Source: an uncultured Alphaproteobacteria bacterium
GTDB taxonomy: Bacteria > Pseudomonadota > Alphaproteobacteria > HIMB59
Assembly (NCBI GenBank): GCA_902538085.1
Contig: CACBDV010000005.1
Location: 1-57,624, forward strand
DNA: 57,624 bases
Direction of reading: 5' to 3'
Part shown: one piece after another, positions 42,067 to 51,615 of the stretch
How the letters are laid out: every line of letters begins with the position of its first letter
Numbering within the stretch: the stretch's first letter is position 1
Notes under the pieces: generated by a model
The model's database searches: none
What the model was told of the DNA's origin: nothing
The model's input: only the letters and a program-made list of their open reading frames with translations
Translations under genes and position numbers: made by a program

Positions 42067-42421
42067 TAATTACCGACGCAATCGAATATAATTTTGTGTC
42101 TGTTAGGCTAACATGAATAAAATATTTCCCAAAAGTATCATTTAAATAACTTTCAAGATTATTTTTAAGAGAAATGACTGGTTTTCCTAATTCATTACGA
42201 CCTACCACAATATTATTTGGGAAACAAGGAGATCTAAAACCCATACCTATACTTTTGGAAAAAGCCTCTTTTATTGCAAAATTATTTGCTAATAAGTTTT
42301 TATTAATTGATTTGAATTGATCATTCAAAAAGTATTTGGATATAAAAATTTTCTTATATTTAGCATAGATATTATTTACTCTATCTATCTCAACTAAATC
42401 TATACCATGACCAATTATCAT
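42053..42421 (-). CDS. acpS: Holo-[acyl-carrier-protein] synthase
   Basis: 122 residues. Signature IIGHGIDLVEIDRVNNIY (metal Asp) and LLANNFAIKEAFSKSIGMGF (metal Glu, catalytic Lys), then NELGKPVISL. Transfers phosphopantetheine from CoA to ACP. Overlaps pdxJ by 4 bases and lepB by 14. Confidence 0.9.
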   Translation of the reverse strand: MIIGHGIDLVEIDRVNNIYAKYKKIFISKYFLNDQFKSINKNLLANNFAIKEAFSKSIGMGFRSPCFPNNIVVGRNELGKPVISLKNNLESYLNDTFGKYFIHVSLTDTKLYSIASVIIEQS

Positions 42422-43125
42422 TTTTTTATTAAATTTCTAAAATATTTTATAGTCTTGGTTAGTGAAATAAATATTGCTTCAGATATTATGAAATGCCCAA
42501 CGTGAACAGTATCAACATATTTTCTTTTTTTTATAAACTTAATATTTTTAAAATTTAAACCATGCCCTACATTTACAATTAATTTTTTAGTGTGAGCATA
42601 CTCAATCATTTCATTTATTTGATTTATTGTGGATTTTCTAATAATTTTTTTATCTAAATTACCTGTGTGTAATTCTACTGTATCAAAACCTAAATTTTTA
42701 GCTAAATTAATCATTTTTTTTGTTGGGTTTATAAAAGCACTTAATTGAATATTTTTTTTTCCAGATATTTTTAATAATTTTTTTAATTTTGATTGTGATA
42801 TAATGTTTAAATTAAGACCACCCTCTGTTGTAATTTCATTTCTTTTTTCGGGAACAATACAAATAAATTTTGGATTGACCTTGCTTGCTATTTTTATCAT
42901 CTCTTCCGTAAGCGCCATTTCAAGATTAATAGGAATTTTAGAATATTTTTTTAATTCAAAGAGATCTTTATCTTTTATGTGCCTCCTATCTTCTCTCAAA
43001 TGAACAGTTAGTGTATCAATTTTTGCTTCTTGACATACTTTCAATGCTCTAATTAAATTTGGATTATCCTGACCCCTTGCATTACGAAGAGTCGCTATAT
43101 GATCTATATTAACGCCTAGTTTCAT
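42418..43125 (-). CDS. pdxJ: Pyridoxine 5'-phosphate synthase
   Basis: 235 residues. Motifs: KLGVNIDHIATLRNARGQDNPNL, LTVHLREDRRHIKDKDL, INLEMALTEEMI, CIVPEKRNEITTEGGL, VELHTGNLDK, VNVGHGLNFKNI and the end TVHVGHFIISEAIF. Makes pyridoxine phosphate for B6. The reading ends in a diverged Lys-rich tail. One-base overlap with the rsh gene upstream. Confidence 0.93.
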   Translation of the reverse strand: MKLGVNIDHIATLRNARGQDNPNLIRALKVCQEAKIDTLTVHLREDRRHIKDKDLFELKKYSKIPINLEMALTEEMIKIASKVNPKFICIVPEKRNEITTEGGLNLNIISQSKLKKLLKISGKKNIQLSAFINPTKKMINLAKNLGFDTVELHTGNLDKKIIRKSTINQINEMIEYAHTKKLIVNVGHGLNFKNIKFIKKRKYVDTVHVGHFIISEAIFISLTKTIKYFRNLIKK

Positions 43126-45266
43126 TAGTAATTAATTGATTGTCTTTTAACTTTATCAACTTGGCTTAAAGTTTTCATTTCGGCAAGAACAAATTTTAGT
43201 TTATCTGAACTTTCAATACTTATATCTATAATAAATGTGTAAACTTTTTTAGTTCTATTTGCGATACGAATATTTTCGATATTAATTTCATGCTTATCAA
43301 AGATTGATGTAATACTAAATAGAGCTCCAGGTTGGTTTTTAATAACTATCTCTATTCTTGAGTTAAATTCAGATTGATTTTCTCCTTCCCCCCATTCAGA
43401 TTTATAAAAATTGTCTTTATGATAATAACCTAAACTCTCACAAATTGTATTGTGTACTACCAGACCTCGACCATATGACATTATTGAGATAATGCTATCA
43501 CCCTTAATAGGAGAACAACAAGTTGCATAATTAACAGCAATACCATTTTCATATTTCAATACATCTACTCTTTCTTCGTCATCATTAGATTGAAAAATTT
43601 TTTTTACAATATTATCTTCCATTTCTTTAAATAATTTATCTAATTCAGCTCTAGATAAAAAACCTCTTCCAACATTTTCAAAAAGTTTATTTTTAAATTT
43701 AAAGTCAGTTTTGGTTAAAATTTTGTTAAAAGTGCTTTCATCAGCGGCAATTTTTTTAGACTTTGCAATATAATTTAAAATATCTTTACCAAGTATTTCA
43801 AACTCTCTTCTTCTTTTTGACCTAAAAAAATACCTTATTTTTTCTTTTACTTTTTCTTTTTTTACGAATCTAATCCATAAGGGTGAAATTGTGGTGTTTT
43901 CATCGAGAATAATCTCTACTTGATCTCCATTATTTAGTTTTGTGCTTAAAGGTGACTCTTGCCCATTAACAATTGCTCCAGCGCATCTATCACCAATATC
44001 TGTATGAATGGTATATGCATAGTCAACTGGGGTAGAGTCAAGTGGAAGTGTAAATAATTCTCCTTTAGGTGAGAAAACATAAATTTGTTCGTCAAAAAAT
44101 TGTTGAGAAGTTTTATTTAGGATCAGATGTTGTTCATCTTTTTCCTCTACATAGTTTACAGCATCTCTTAACCAAGCATACACACCCTCGCTTTGACTGT
44201 CTTTATTTAAATATTTATATCTCCAATGTGCAGCAATACCATTTTCTGCTATCATATGCATAGCTCTTGATCTTATTTGCACTTCAAATATTTTTTTTTG
44301 AAAAATAAGATCAGAATGTATTGATCTATATCCATTAGGTTTTGGGCTTGATATATAATCTTTTGTTCTTCCAACTTTTGCAGAAAAGTTTCGGTGAATG
44401 ATGCCCAGCACTCTATAGCAATCTCTTGTTGATTTAGTAATGATCCTTACCGCAGCAATATCAGAAATAGAATTTAAATCTGTATTTTTCTTATTTATTT
44501 TTTTCCAAATAGAATAAGGATTTTTTTTTCGATAATGAATTTCTGCATCAATATCAGACTTGGAAAGTTGCTCCCTCATTAAATTTTCCAGATCAATAAA
44601 TGAACCTTCTAAGTTTTTGAAGGTATTATCTATTTTGTCATTGATCCTGTTAAAAATATCTGGGTGTAAATTTTTGAAAGATATATTTTCTAAAATTGAT
44701 TTCCAATTCTCAAATCCTAATCTTTGAGCAAGCGGGGCATAAATTAATAAAGTTTCATTGCTTACTCTTTTTCTTTTTTCAACATCTTTAAAATAATGAA
44801 TAGTTTTTATATTATGAAGTCTGTCTGCTAATTTTATAATTAGAACTCTTATATCTTTAGCAGTAGAAATTAGTAATTTTCTGAAATTTTCAGCCTCCTT
44901 TTCTGATCTTGTTGTTTTTTTTTCTTCTAAAAAATCAATTTTAGTCAAACCATCAACAAGGCCAGAAATTGAGTCACCAAAATTTTTTTTTAATTCATCT
45001 TTAGAAAAATCGGTATCTTCAATAACATCATGCAACAAACCTGTTATTACAGTTTCAGTGTCTAATTTTAATTCAATTAGCGATTTACAAACTTCATATG
45101 GATGAATTATATATGGGTCTCCAGAGGCACGAAATTGATCCTTATGAGAATTTTCAGCAACCTCAATAGCTTTTACAAATAGATCCTCTCTAAAATTTTT
45201 GTCATATGACTCTAATGCGGATTTAAACTCGCTGTAACTCTTATTGAAGTAGCTGGTTTGAAACAT
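43125..45266 (-). CDS. spoT: Bifunctional (p)ppGpp synthetase/hydrolase, RelA/SpoT family
   Basis: 713 residues. HD hydrolase domain about 25-190: HKDQFRASGDPYIIHPYEV, GLLHDVIEDTDFSKDEL (HDxxED), IIKLADRLHNIKTI. Synthetase domain about 230-340 with DIAAVRIITKSTRDCYRVLGIIH and KPNGYRSIHSDL, which has the ExD-type EVQIRSRAMHMIAENGIAAHW. TGS about 390-450 and ACT about 635-710. Both activities look intact, the usual single Rsh enzyme of Alphaproteobacteria. Conserved position between rpoZ and pdxJ. Confidence 0.92.
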   Translation of the reverse strand: MFQTSYFNKSYSEFKSALESYDKNFREDLFVKAIEVAENSHKDQFRASGDPYIIHPYEVCKSLIELKLDTETVITGLLHDVIEDTDFSKDELKKNFGDSISGLVDGLTKIDFLEEKKTTRSEKEAENFRKLLISTAKDIRVLIIKLADRLHNIKTIHYFKDVEKRKRVSNETLLIYAPLAQRLGFENWKSILENISFKNLHPDIFNRINDKIDNTFKNLEGSFIDLENLMREQLSKSDIDAEIHYRKKNPYSIWKKINKKNTDLNSISDIAAVRIITKSTRDCYRVLGIIHRNFSAKVGRTKDYISSPKPNGYRSIHSDLIFQKKIFEVQIRSRAMHMIAENGIAAHWRYKYLNKDSQSEGVYAWLRDAVNYVEEKDEQHLILNKTSQQFFDEQIYVFSPKGELFTLPLDSTPVDYAYTIHTDIGDRCAGAIVNGQESPLSTKLNNGDQVEIILDENTTISPLWIRFVKKEKVKEKIRYFFRSKRRREFEILGKDILNYIAKSKKIAADESTFNKILTKTDFKFKNKLFENVGRGFLSRAELDKLFKEMEDNIVKKIFQSNDDEERVDVLKYENGIAVNYATCCSPIKGDSIISIMSYGRGLVVHNTICESLGYYHKDNFYKSEWGEGENQSEFNSRIEIVIKNQPGALFSITSIFDKHEINIENIRIANRTKKVYTFIIDISIESSDKLKFVLAEMKTLSQVDKVKRQSINY

Positions 45267-45295
45267 CAGCTAAAATAATAAACTAAATATAACTT

Positions 45296-45562
45296 TTAAT
45301 CTTCAAGAAGATGATCTTCGTTTTCTTCTTCTTTCTCTTGAACTAATTGATAACTCTTAATAATGTCTTCTTTGACATCTCCAACACTAATCTTTTCATC
45401 AGCAATTTCTCTAAGAGCTATAACTGTGCTTTTATCGTTATCAAGTGGAACTTGGGCTTCATTACCTGCATTAAGAACCTTTGCTCTGTGAGATGCCAGT
45501 AAAACTAAATCAAATAGACTATCAACGTTTTTAGTACAATCTTCTACTGTAACTCTTGCCAT
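45296..45562 (-). CDS. rpoZ: RNA polymerase omega subunit
   Basis: 88 residues: [30 protein letters not shown], then [21 protein letters not shown], the usual omega core, with an acidic C-terminus. Helps assemble RNA polymerase and, in partners with DksA/ppGpp, stringent control; it lies next to the (p)ppGpp synthetase gene. The short gaps on either side (29 and 43 bases) contain nothing else recognised. Confidence 0.92.
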   Translation of the reverse strand: MARVTVEDCTKNVDSLFDLVLLASHRAKVLNAGNEAQVPLDNDKSTVIALREIADEKISVGDVKEDIIKSYQLVQEKEEENEDHLLED

Positions 45563-45605
45563 GTGAGGTTTATATGAAAAAGTAAGTGAAAATACAAGAA
45601 AATTA

Positions 45606-46043
45606 TTATTTTTTTAAAATTCTTTGTCTTTTGCGATCCCACTCTCTTTGCTTAATTGTTTCCCTTTTATCAAATTTCTTTTTACCAACGCCAACACCAA
45701 ATTTTACTTTCGCTAAACCTTTTTCATTAAAGAAAATCTCCATAGGAACTGCTGTAAAACCTTTTGTGGTCAACATTCCTAAAATCTTCTTTATCTCTTT
45801 TTTATTAAGTAAAAGTTTTTTAACAGATCTCGTCTTTTTTTTGAGGTCAAAATTCTTATCTCTTGAAATAATTTCAAAATTATTGATATAAATTTCACCT
45901 TTTTGTTCGTTAATAAAACTTGACTGAATAGAGGCTTTTCCACTTCGAAGTGGTTTAACTTCATTACTTTCAAGCACTATTCCAGCAACATAAGTTTCTT
46001 TGATTTCATAATCAAATTTTGCTCTACGATTTTGAATAGACAA
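45606..46043 (-). CDS. smpB: SsrA-binding protein SmpB
   Basis: 145 residues. SmpB motifs: [39 protein letters not shown], then [57 protein letters not shown] and a basic tail. Carries tmRNA to stalled ribosomes. No tmRNA gene was recognised within this window. Abuts the dapA stop directly. Confidence 0.94.
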   Translation of the reverse strand: MSIQNRRAKFDYEIKETYVAGIVLESNEVKPLRSGKASIQSSFINEQKGEIYINNFEIISRDKNFDLKKKTRSVKKLLLNKKEIKKILGMLTTKGFTAVPMEIFFNEKGLAKVKFGVGVGKKKFDKRETIKQREWDRKRQRILKK

Positions 46044-46916
46044 TTAAATAAAATTTAAATCTTTTATTATTTTTCTTACTTGTTTTTTTGTATCAGTGCT
46101 TAATTCATACAAAGGTTCTCTTACATCAGCTTTACATTTGCCCATTAAAGAGAGAGCATACTTAGCTGGTGTAGGATTAGGTTCAGCAAACAATATTTTT
46201 GACAATGGAGCTAACTTTAAATTTACTTTATCAAATTCCTTATAATTCTTTTTTTTCCAATGATAGTGGAGCATTGATGTAAGTTTAGGAGCTACATTAG
46301 CTGTAACTGATATACAGCCATGACCTCCTTGAGCTAAAAAACCAGCAATAGTTCCATCTTCACCAGACAAATAATTAAAATCTTGTTTCATAAAAGTTCT
46401 CATAATCAAAGGTCTTGACATATCATTGGAAGCGTCTTTAATACCGACAATGTTTGATACTTTATTTAGTTCCTTAAAGCTATCAAAAGACAAGTCTACA
46501 ATTGATCTTCCTGGTATATTGTAAATTAGTTGTTTTAAAGGTGAAACTTTTGCAATTTTTTTGAAATGGTTAATCAAACCTAATTGATTAGGTTTATTAT
46601 AATATGGTGTAACAACTAATCCGTACTTTGCCCCTGCTTTATAGGCGTGTTTGGTAAATTCAATTGCCTCTTTAGTGGAATTAGATCCTGTGCCGGCAAT
46701 CACAGGTATTTTTTTTGAAGCAACTTTTATTGCGAACTCAACTAACTTCATATGCTCATCATGTGATAAAGTAGGTGACTCCCCTGTGGTTCCGCAAACT
46801 GTTACCCCAGATATTCCATTTTTGATTTGCCAATTTAATATTTTTTCAAAACTATCATAGTCAACATCACCGTTTGAAAAGGGAGTTATTATTGCTGGTA
46901 TAGATCCTGTGAGCAT
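46044..46916 (-). CDS. dapA: 4-hydroxy-tetrahydrodipicolinate synthase
   Basis: 290 residues, TIM barrel. Motifs: SIPAIITPFSNGDVDYDSF, VCGTTGESPTLSHDEHMKL, PYYNKPNQLGLINHFK (YxN), LIYNIPGRSIVDLS (catalytic Tyr) and VGIKDASNDMSR (Schiff-base Lys). Condenses pyruvate and aspartate semialdehyde in lysine and peptidoglycan synthesis. Conserved dapA-smpB-rpoZ neighbourhood. Confidence 0.94.
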   Translation of the reverse strand: MLTGSIPAIITPFSNGDVDYDSFEKILNWQIKNGISGVTVCGTTGESPTLSHDEHMKLVEFAIKVASKKIPVIAGTGSNSTKEAIEFTKHAYKAGAKYGLVVTPYYNKPNQLGLINHFKKIAKVSPLKQLIYNIPGRSIVDLSFDSFKELNKVSNIVGIKDASNDMSRPLIMRTFMKQDFNYLSGEDGTIAGFLAQGGHGCISVTANVAPKLTSMLHYHWKKKNYKEFDKVNLKLAPLSKILFAEPNPTPAKYALSLMGKCKADVREPLYELSTDTKKQVRKIIKDLNFI

Positions 46917-46961
46917 TATTATTTTTTACTATTTTTATATCAAATATATATGTTTTTTTTA

Positions 46962-47053
46962 TGGCGGAGAGAGAGGGATTCGAACCCTCGGTACAACTTG
47001 CGTCGTACGGCGGTTTAGCAAACCGCTGGTTTCAGCCACTCACCCACCTCTCC
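46962..47053 (-). tRNA. tRNA-Ser (GCU)
   Basis: On minus: acceptor GGAGAGG pairs with TCTCTCC (one G-U), discriminator G and encoded CCA (included). The anticodon stem GCGGTTTGCTAAACCGC presents GCT. A long variable arm (CGTACGACGCAAGTTGTACCG region) marks a class II tRNA. 92 bases, between gatB and dapA. Nothing else was seen in 47054-47130 beyond a short GGCT/AGCC stem. Confidence 0.93.
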
Positions 47054-47130
47054 ACAGGCTTATTTATAGCCGAAATATAGTCGAATAAAAAGAATTGTCA
47101 TTCTTATAATTAATAAAAAAGTATATGCGG

Positions 47131-48567
47131 TTACTTTTTAAGTCTTTCGAGAAGGATTTTATTTATTAATTTAGGATTACCTTTACCTTTTGTAGCTTTT
47201 AGACATTTACCGACAAAATATCCTAAAACTCTATCAGAACCACCTTGAAATTTTAAAATGTTCTCCTCTTCTCCAACTAAAGCTTCATCAATTATTTTTT
47301 CCAATTCTCCAGAGTCAGACACTTGTTCAAGTCCTAATTCCTGAACAATTTCAGATGGCTTACCTTCACCATTTAAAACTTTCGGTAAAATTTCTTTACC
47401 AGCTTTATTTGAAATTACATCATCAGAAATTAATCTCAAAAGATCAGTAATATCTTTTGTTTTATCATTTAGACTATTTACTTCTATATTATTTTCTTTG
47501 ATAAATGCAAATATATCTCCAACTAGCCAAGCTGCTATAAATTTAGGTTTTACAGTTGACTCAGAAATCATTTTTTCAAATAAATTTGCGTTTTGTTTTT
47601 CAGCAATTATGATTTTAGCTATGTCTTTATCTAAACTATAATTATCTAAGTATTTATTTAACTTATCTTGGGGAAGCTCTCCTACTAAGGGTTTTATTTT
47701 ATCTATTTGCTCTTGGCTTAAATTTACAGGTAATAAATCGGGATCAGGAAAATAACGATAATCATGCGAAAATTCCTTACTTCTCATTGCTCTTGTTTCC
47801 CCGGTGCTTGTATCAAACAGCATGGTATTCTGTTCAATTTCTCCACCACCATCAATTATATTAATTTGTCTTTGAAATTCATATTCAATAGCTTGTTTTA
47901 TGAATTTAAATGAATTTAAATTTTTTATTTCACATCTAGTGCCAAGTTCTTGGCCCTTTTTGCGAACAGATAAATTTACATCAGCTCTTAAAGAACCTTC
48001 CTGCATATTTCCATCACACACATCTATGTACATAAGTAATTGTCTTAAAGAAGATATGTAGTTTATTACCTCATCTGCAGATGATAAATCAGGATACGAA
48101 ACTATTTCTAATAACGGTGTGCCTACTCTATTAAGGTCAATAAAGCTATATTTCGGATCAATATCATGAATACTCTTACCAGCATCTTGTTCTAAATGGG
48201 CTCTTTCAATTCTAATTTTTTTTTTATTATCACCACTTTCAATATTGATATAACCCTCGCTAAGAATGGGAAATTCAAATTGACTAATTTGGTAACCTTG
48301 AGGTAAATCAGGATAAAAGTAATTTTTTCTTTCGAACACAGAATGCTTGTTAATCCTAAAATTTAATGCGTATCCTGTTTTTATTGCCATTTCAATACAA
48401 CCAAAGTTCATAACTGGAAGCATTCCAGGCATTCCTGAGTCAATAAAATTTACATTCTCATTTGGCTCAGACCCAAATTGATTTGGTGAGGAGGAAAATA
48501 ATTTAGATGAAGTTTTAAGTTGGGCGTGTACTTCAAGACCTATGACCATTTCCCAATTATTACTCAT
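47131..48567 (-). CDS. gatB: Aspartyl/glutamyl-tRNA amidotransferase subunit B
   Basis: 478 residues. Motifs: MVIGLEVHAQLKTSSKLFSSS, DSGMPGMLPVMNFGCIEMAIKTG, RKNYFYPDLPQGYQISQFE, LEQDAGKSIHD, DLNRVGTPLLEIVSYPD, GSLRADVNLSVRKKG, then the helical and YqeY domains (about 295-478). Activates the mischarged Glu-tRNA(Gln) or Asp-tRNA(Asn) by phosphorylation. Overlaps gatA by 8 bases. Confidence 0.95.
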   Translation of the reverse strand: MSNNWEMVIGLEVHAQLKTSSKLFSSSPNQFGSEPNENVNFIDSGMPGMLPVMNFGCIEMAIKTGYALNFRINKHSVFERKNYFYPDLPQGYQISQFEFPILSEGYINIESGDNKKKIRIERAHLEQDAGKSIHDIDPKYSFIDLNRVGTPLLEIVSYPDLSSADEVINYISSLRQLLMYIDVCDGNMQEGSLRADVNLSVRKKGQELGTRCEIKNLNSFKFIKQAIEYEFQRQINIIDGGGEIEQNTMLFDTSTGETRAMRSKEFSHDYRYFPDPDLLPVNLSQEQIDKIKPLVGELPQDKLNKYLDNYSLDKDIAKIIIAEKQNANLFEKMISESTVKPKFIAAWLVGDIFAFIKENNIEVNSLNDKTKDITDLLRLISDDVISNKAGKEILPKVLNGEGKPSEIVQELGLEQVSDSGELEKIIDEALVGEEENILKFQGGSDRVLGYFVGKCLKATKGKGNPKLINKILLERLKK

Positions 48568-50002
48568 TGAAACTTAATTCCTTTTCTGCAAGCGCTGCTA
48601 ACTGTAAAAGTGATTTTTCTTCAAAATAATTTCCAATAAATTGAACTCCCAAAGGTAGACCATTTTTACTTAAACCAGATGGAATAGATATGCCAGGAAG
48701 GCCAGCAAGACTTGTGGGAACAGTATAAATATCATTTTTATACATAGATATAGGATCAAGTTTATCACCAATTTTAAAAGCCTCATTTGGTGTCGTGGGT
48801 GTAAGTATAAAGTCAACTTCGTTTAAAATTCTTTGAAAATCATTTTTAATCAATCTTCTAACTTTTTGAGCTTGTCTGTAGTAAGCATCATAATAACCAG
48901 CTGACAATACATAAGCGCCTATAAGTATTCTTCTAGTTACTTCATCACCAAATCCCTTTGTTCTGGAATTTAGATAAATATCATCAAGACTTTCGCCGCC
49001 TTCTCTAACTCCGTAGCGTATTCCATCATATCTTGCTAAATTTGACGAAGCTTCAGCTGGTGCTAAAATATAATAAGTTGAAAGTGCGTATTCAGTAGTC
49101 TTAAATTTTACATCAACAAATTCTATGCCATGTTTGGAGAGTGCTTTTTTTGTATTATCAATTTGATTTAAAATGTCGTCACTGACATCTTCAAGATAAT
49201 CAGAGGGAATTCCAATTTTAATTTTTTTTTCAAAGCTGTTGTTGATATCAATTAAATAGTCTTCTCTTTGATGATTTGAGCTGGTAGAATCATTAAAATC
49301 ATGTTTGTTTATTGAATTTAAAATATAAGCCGCATCCTCTACACAGTTTGTCAAAGGTCCTGCTTGATCTAAACTAGAGGCAAAAGCTACAATTCCCCAT
49401 CTTGAACATGAGCCAAACGTAGGCTTTAAACCAACTATTCCGCATAAGCTAGCTGGCTGTCTAATTGAGCCACCAGTATCTGTGCCCATTGACGCTACAC
49501 ATGAACCCTCTGCCACAGCTGCTGCTGATCCCCCTGAGGAGCCTCCTGGAACTAGATTATCTTTTTGAGAATTTTTATTCTTCCAAGGATTAATTACAGG
49601 ACCAAAATAACTAGTTTCATTTGAAGAGCCCATCGCAAATTCATCACAATTATTTTTGCCAATAAAAATTGAACCATCATTTAAAAGTTGCTGAGTCACA
49701 AAAGACTCATAATTAGGTATGAAATTACTCAGAATTTTAGATGATGCTGTTGTTTTTATTCCTTTAGTACAGAATAAATCTTTTATACCTAAAGGAATAC
49801 CATCTAAAGGTAAAGGATTGCCATTGTCATATCTGTTTTGAGAGTCGTTAATTGATGAAATATTGTTTTCCCTGTCAATCACTAAGTTAAAGCTGTTGTT
49901 ATTACCAGATTTAGCTTTTGCTAAATATTCGTCATAAAGTTCACCTACACTTATTTTTTTTTCAATAAGAGTTTTTTTAATTTGACTAATTGAATTCTTC
50001 AC
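48560..50002 (-). CDS. gatA: Aspartyl/glutamyl-tRNA amidotransferase subunit A
   Basis: 480 residues. Amidase signature with the Ser-cisSer-Lys triad: Lys in PLGIKDLFCTKG, GGSSGGSAAAVAEGSCVASMGTDTGGSIRQPASLCGIVGLKPTFG. Releases ammonia from glutamine and passes it to GatB. Follows gatC directly. Together with gatB and gatC a complete GatCAB is present. Confidence 0.95.
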   Translation of the reverse strand: MKNSISQIKKTLIEKKISVGELYDEYLAKAKSGNNNSFNLVIDRENNISSINDSQNRYDNGNPLPLDGIPLGIKDLFCTKGIKTTASSKILSNFIPNYESFVTQQLLNDGSIFIGKNNCDEFAMGSSNETSYFGPVINPWKNKNSQKDNLVPGGSSGGSAAAVAEGSCVASMGTDTGGSIRQPASLCGIVGLKPTFGSCSRWGIVAFASSLDQAGPLTNCVEDAAYILNSINKHDFNDSTSSNHQREDYLIDINNSFEKKIKIGIPSDYLEDVSDDILNQIDNTKKALSKHGIEFVDVKFKTTEYALSTYYILAPAEASSNLARYDGIRYGVREGGESLDDIYLNSRTKGFGDEVTRRILIGAYVLSAGYYDAYYRQAQKVRRLIKNDFQRILNEVDFILTPTTPNEAFKIGDKLDPISMYKNDIYTVPTSLAGLPGISIPSGLSKNGLPLGVQFIGNYFEEKSLLQLAALAEKELSFNE

Positions 50003-50284
50003 TTACTCAACCACTTTAGGCACTTTGAAAAAATTTTGTGCTCTCTCTGGAGCATTACTTAATACATCATCAACAGAATTACTTTTACTTACCTCATCAT
50101 TTCTAATTGATACGGTTTTTTCAGTTACATTATGCAAAGGTTCTGTTTTACTTGTGTCAACCTTTTTAAGATTATCTACCCATTTAATGATATCTTTTAA
50201 GGAATTAGAGTAAAATTCCTCTTTTTCTGAGGGTAATTTTAGCTTTGCTAAATAAGAAATTCTTTTAATATCAATGTCACTCAT
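50003..50284 (-). CDS. gatC: Aspartyl/glutamyl-tRNA amidotransferase subunit C
   Basis: 93 residues starting at the ATG 50284 (SDIDIKRISYLAKLKLPSEKEEFYSNSLKDIIKWVDNLKKVDT), which is the usual GatC N-terminus; the frame extends to 50323 but the extra 13 residues are not family-like and would overlap ruvX. C-terminal part has DVLSNAPERAQNFFKVPKVVE, the DxxxxNAPxxxxxFFxVPKVx end. Stabilises GatA-GatB. Its start codon is one base away from the likely divergent ruvX start. Confidence 0.92.
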   Translation of the reverse strand: MSDIDIKRISYLAKLKLPSEKEEFYSNSLKDIIKWVDNLKKVDTSKTEPLHNVTEKTVSIRNDEVSKSNSVDDVLSNAPERAQNFFKVPKVVE

Positions 50285-50285
50285 A

Positions 50286-50732
50286 ATGGTCGTCGATACT
50301 ATATCAGATTTTCTTGTAAGCAATAATTATACCAAGAAATTTATTGCTATAGATTATGGTCTAAAACACATTGGAATGGCTATCAGCGATCCATCAAATA
50401 TCATTTCTGTTCCTTATGGAACTTTTACCGAAACATTATTATTCGAAAAAATTATAGAAATTATAAAAAATGAAAATGTTCATGGAGTCGTGATAGGTAA
50501 ACCTTACCATCTTGATGGTTCTTTGTCTGAAATGGTAAATAAAGTCGAAAAATTTGCCGAAAAATTAGAGAAAATTATCTCTTGTCCAATTTTGTTTATC
50601 GATGAGAGACTGTCTAGTAATCCCTATAAATCAAGGAAAAAATCAGAAAACACACATATTCATGAAAAAAGCGCATGTTTAATACTTGATGATTTCCTAA
50701 GTTTGTATAGAAACTCCTCTAGTGAAAAATAG
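50286..50732 (+). CDS. ruvX: Holliday junction resolvase-like protein RuvX/YqgF
   Basis: 148 residues from the ATG at 50286; an in-frame ATG at 50274 would add four residues and overlap gatC. Motifs: KFIAIDYGLKHIGMAISDP (first catalytic Asp), VHGVVIGKPYHLDGSLSEM and PILFIDERLSS (second acidic pair), near the C-terminus a His and Asp in HEKSACLILDDFL. RNase H-like fold, implicated in 16S rRNA 5'-end maturation. Overlaps pyrB by 11 bases. Confidence 0.88.
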   Translation: MVVDTISDFLVSNNYTKKFIAIDYGLKHIGMAISDPSNIISVPYGTFTETLLFEKIIEIIKNENVHGVVIGKPYHLDGSLSEMVNKVEKFAEKLEKIISCPILFIDERLSSNPYKSRKKSENTHIHEKSACLILDDFLSLYRNSSSEK

Positions 50733-51615
50733 AAAGATCACTTCTATAGACGATCTATCAGCTAAGGATATTCACTCTATTGCTGATCTAGCTATAAAAT
50801 TTAAAAAATCAAAAACAAGAATTGCAGGAAATAAAACAAAAAATATTTTTAATCTATTTTTAGAGCCCTCTACAAGAACTACAATAAGTTTTGAGCTTGC
50901 AGCAAAAAATTTGGGATACAATTCAGTTAACATAAATTTTGAAAAAAGTTCTTTGTCTAAAGGTGAAACGTTTAATGACACCATGGATACTTTGATGAGT
51001 ATGAAACCAGATGCTTTAGTCATCAGAGATAAAAATAATTTTTCACCAATGAATATAGCAAAGAAAAGCAATGTTCCTGTAATCAATGCTGGAGATGGAA
51101 CTAATGAACATCCCACACAGGCGCTACTTGATTATTGTGTGATAAAAGAAATTTTTAAAAAGAAAAAAATAAAAATTGGTATTTGTGGAGATATTAAACA
51201 TAGCAGAGTGGCTCACTCAAATATAAAACTTCTTTCAAAGATGGGCTATCAAATTTATATAATTGCACCTACATATTTCTTAAACAGAAATGAATTGATT
51301 AAAATAAATGATAAAATTAAATTTCATAAAAATCTGAATTATCTAGAAAAGCTAGATGTCTTGATGATGTTGAGAGTTCAAAAAGAGAGAATTCCAAAAG
51401 GTGCAAAGAATATGATGAAATCTTTTAAAAAAGAATTTTGTTTACAAAATAACCATCTATTAAATAAGCCCTATTTGATGCACCCTGGCCCAGTAAATAG
51501 AAATATTGAGATTAGTGATAAAGTTTTAGATAATTATCCTAAATCACTGATCTTAAAACAAGTTGAGATGGGTGTTTACCTCAGAATGGCTTGTTTACAT
51601 TATATATTAAAGTGA
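50722..51615 (+). CDS. pyrB: Aspartate carbamoyltransferase catalytic subunit
   Basis: 297 residues from a GTG. Carbamoyl-phosphate motif FLEPSTRTTISFELAAKNLGY, NAGDGTNEHPTQALLDYCVI and the aspartate-domain LMHPGPVNRNIEI. Reaction: carbamoyl phosphate + aspartate to carbamoyl aspartate. In Alphaproteobacteria a pyrC gene normally follows; here the stop TGA overlaps the plsY start by one base and there is no dihydroorotase gene. Overlap with ruvX is 11 bases. Confidence 0.93.
   Translation: MKNRKITSIDDLSAKDIHSIADLAIKFKKSKTRIAGNKTKNIFNLFLEPSTRTTISFELAAKNLGYNSVNINFEKSSLSKGETFNDTMDTLMSMKPDALVIRDKNNFSPMNIAKKSNVPVINAGDGTNEHPTQALLDYCVIKEIFKKKKIKIGICGDIKHSRVAHSNIKLLSKMGYQIYIIAPTYFLNRNELIKINDKIKFHKNLNYLEKLDVLMMLRVQKERIPKGAKNMMKSFKKEFCLQNNHLLNKPYLMHPGPVNRNIEISDKVLDNYPKSLILKQVEMGVYLRMACLHYILK

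Noticed and set aside
47054-47130. Terminator GGCT/AGCC after the gatBAC operon
   Set aside because: Only four base pairs with an A+T loop, no T-run; not strong enough to list.
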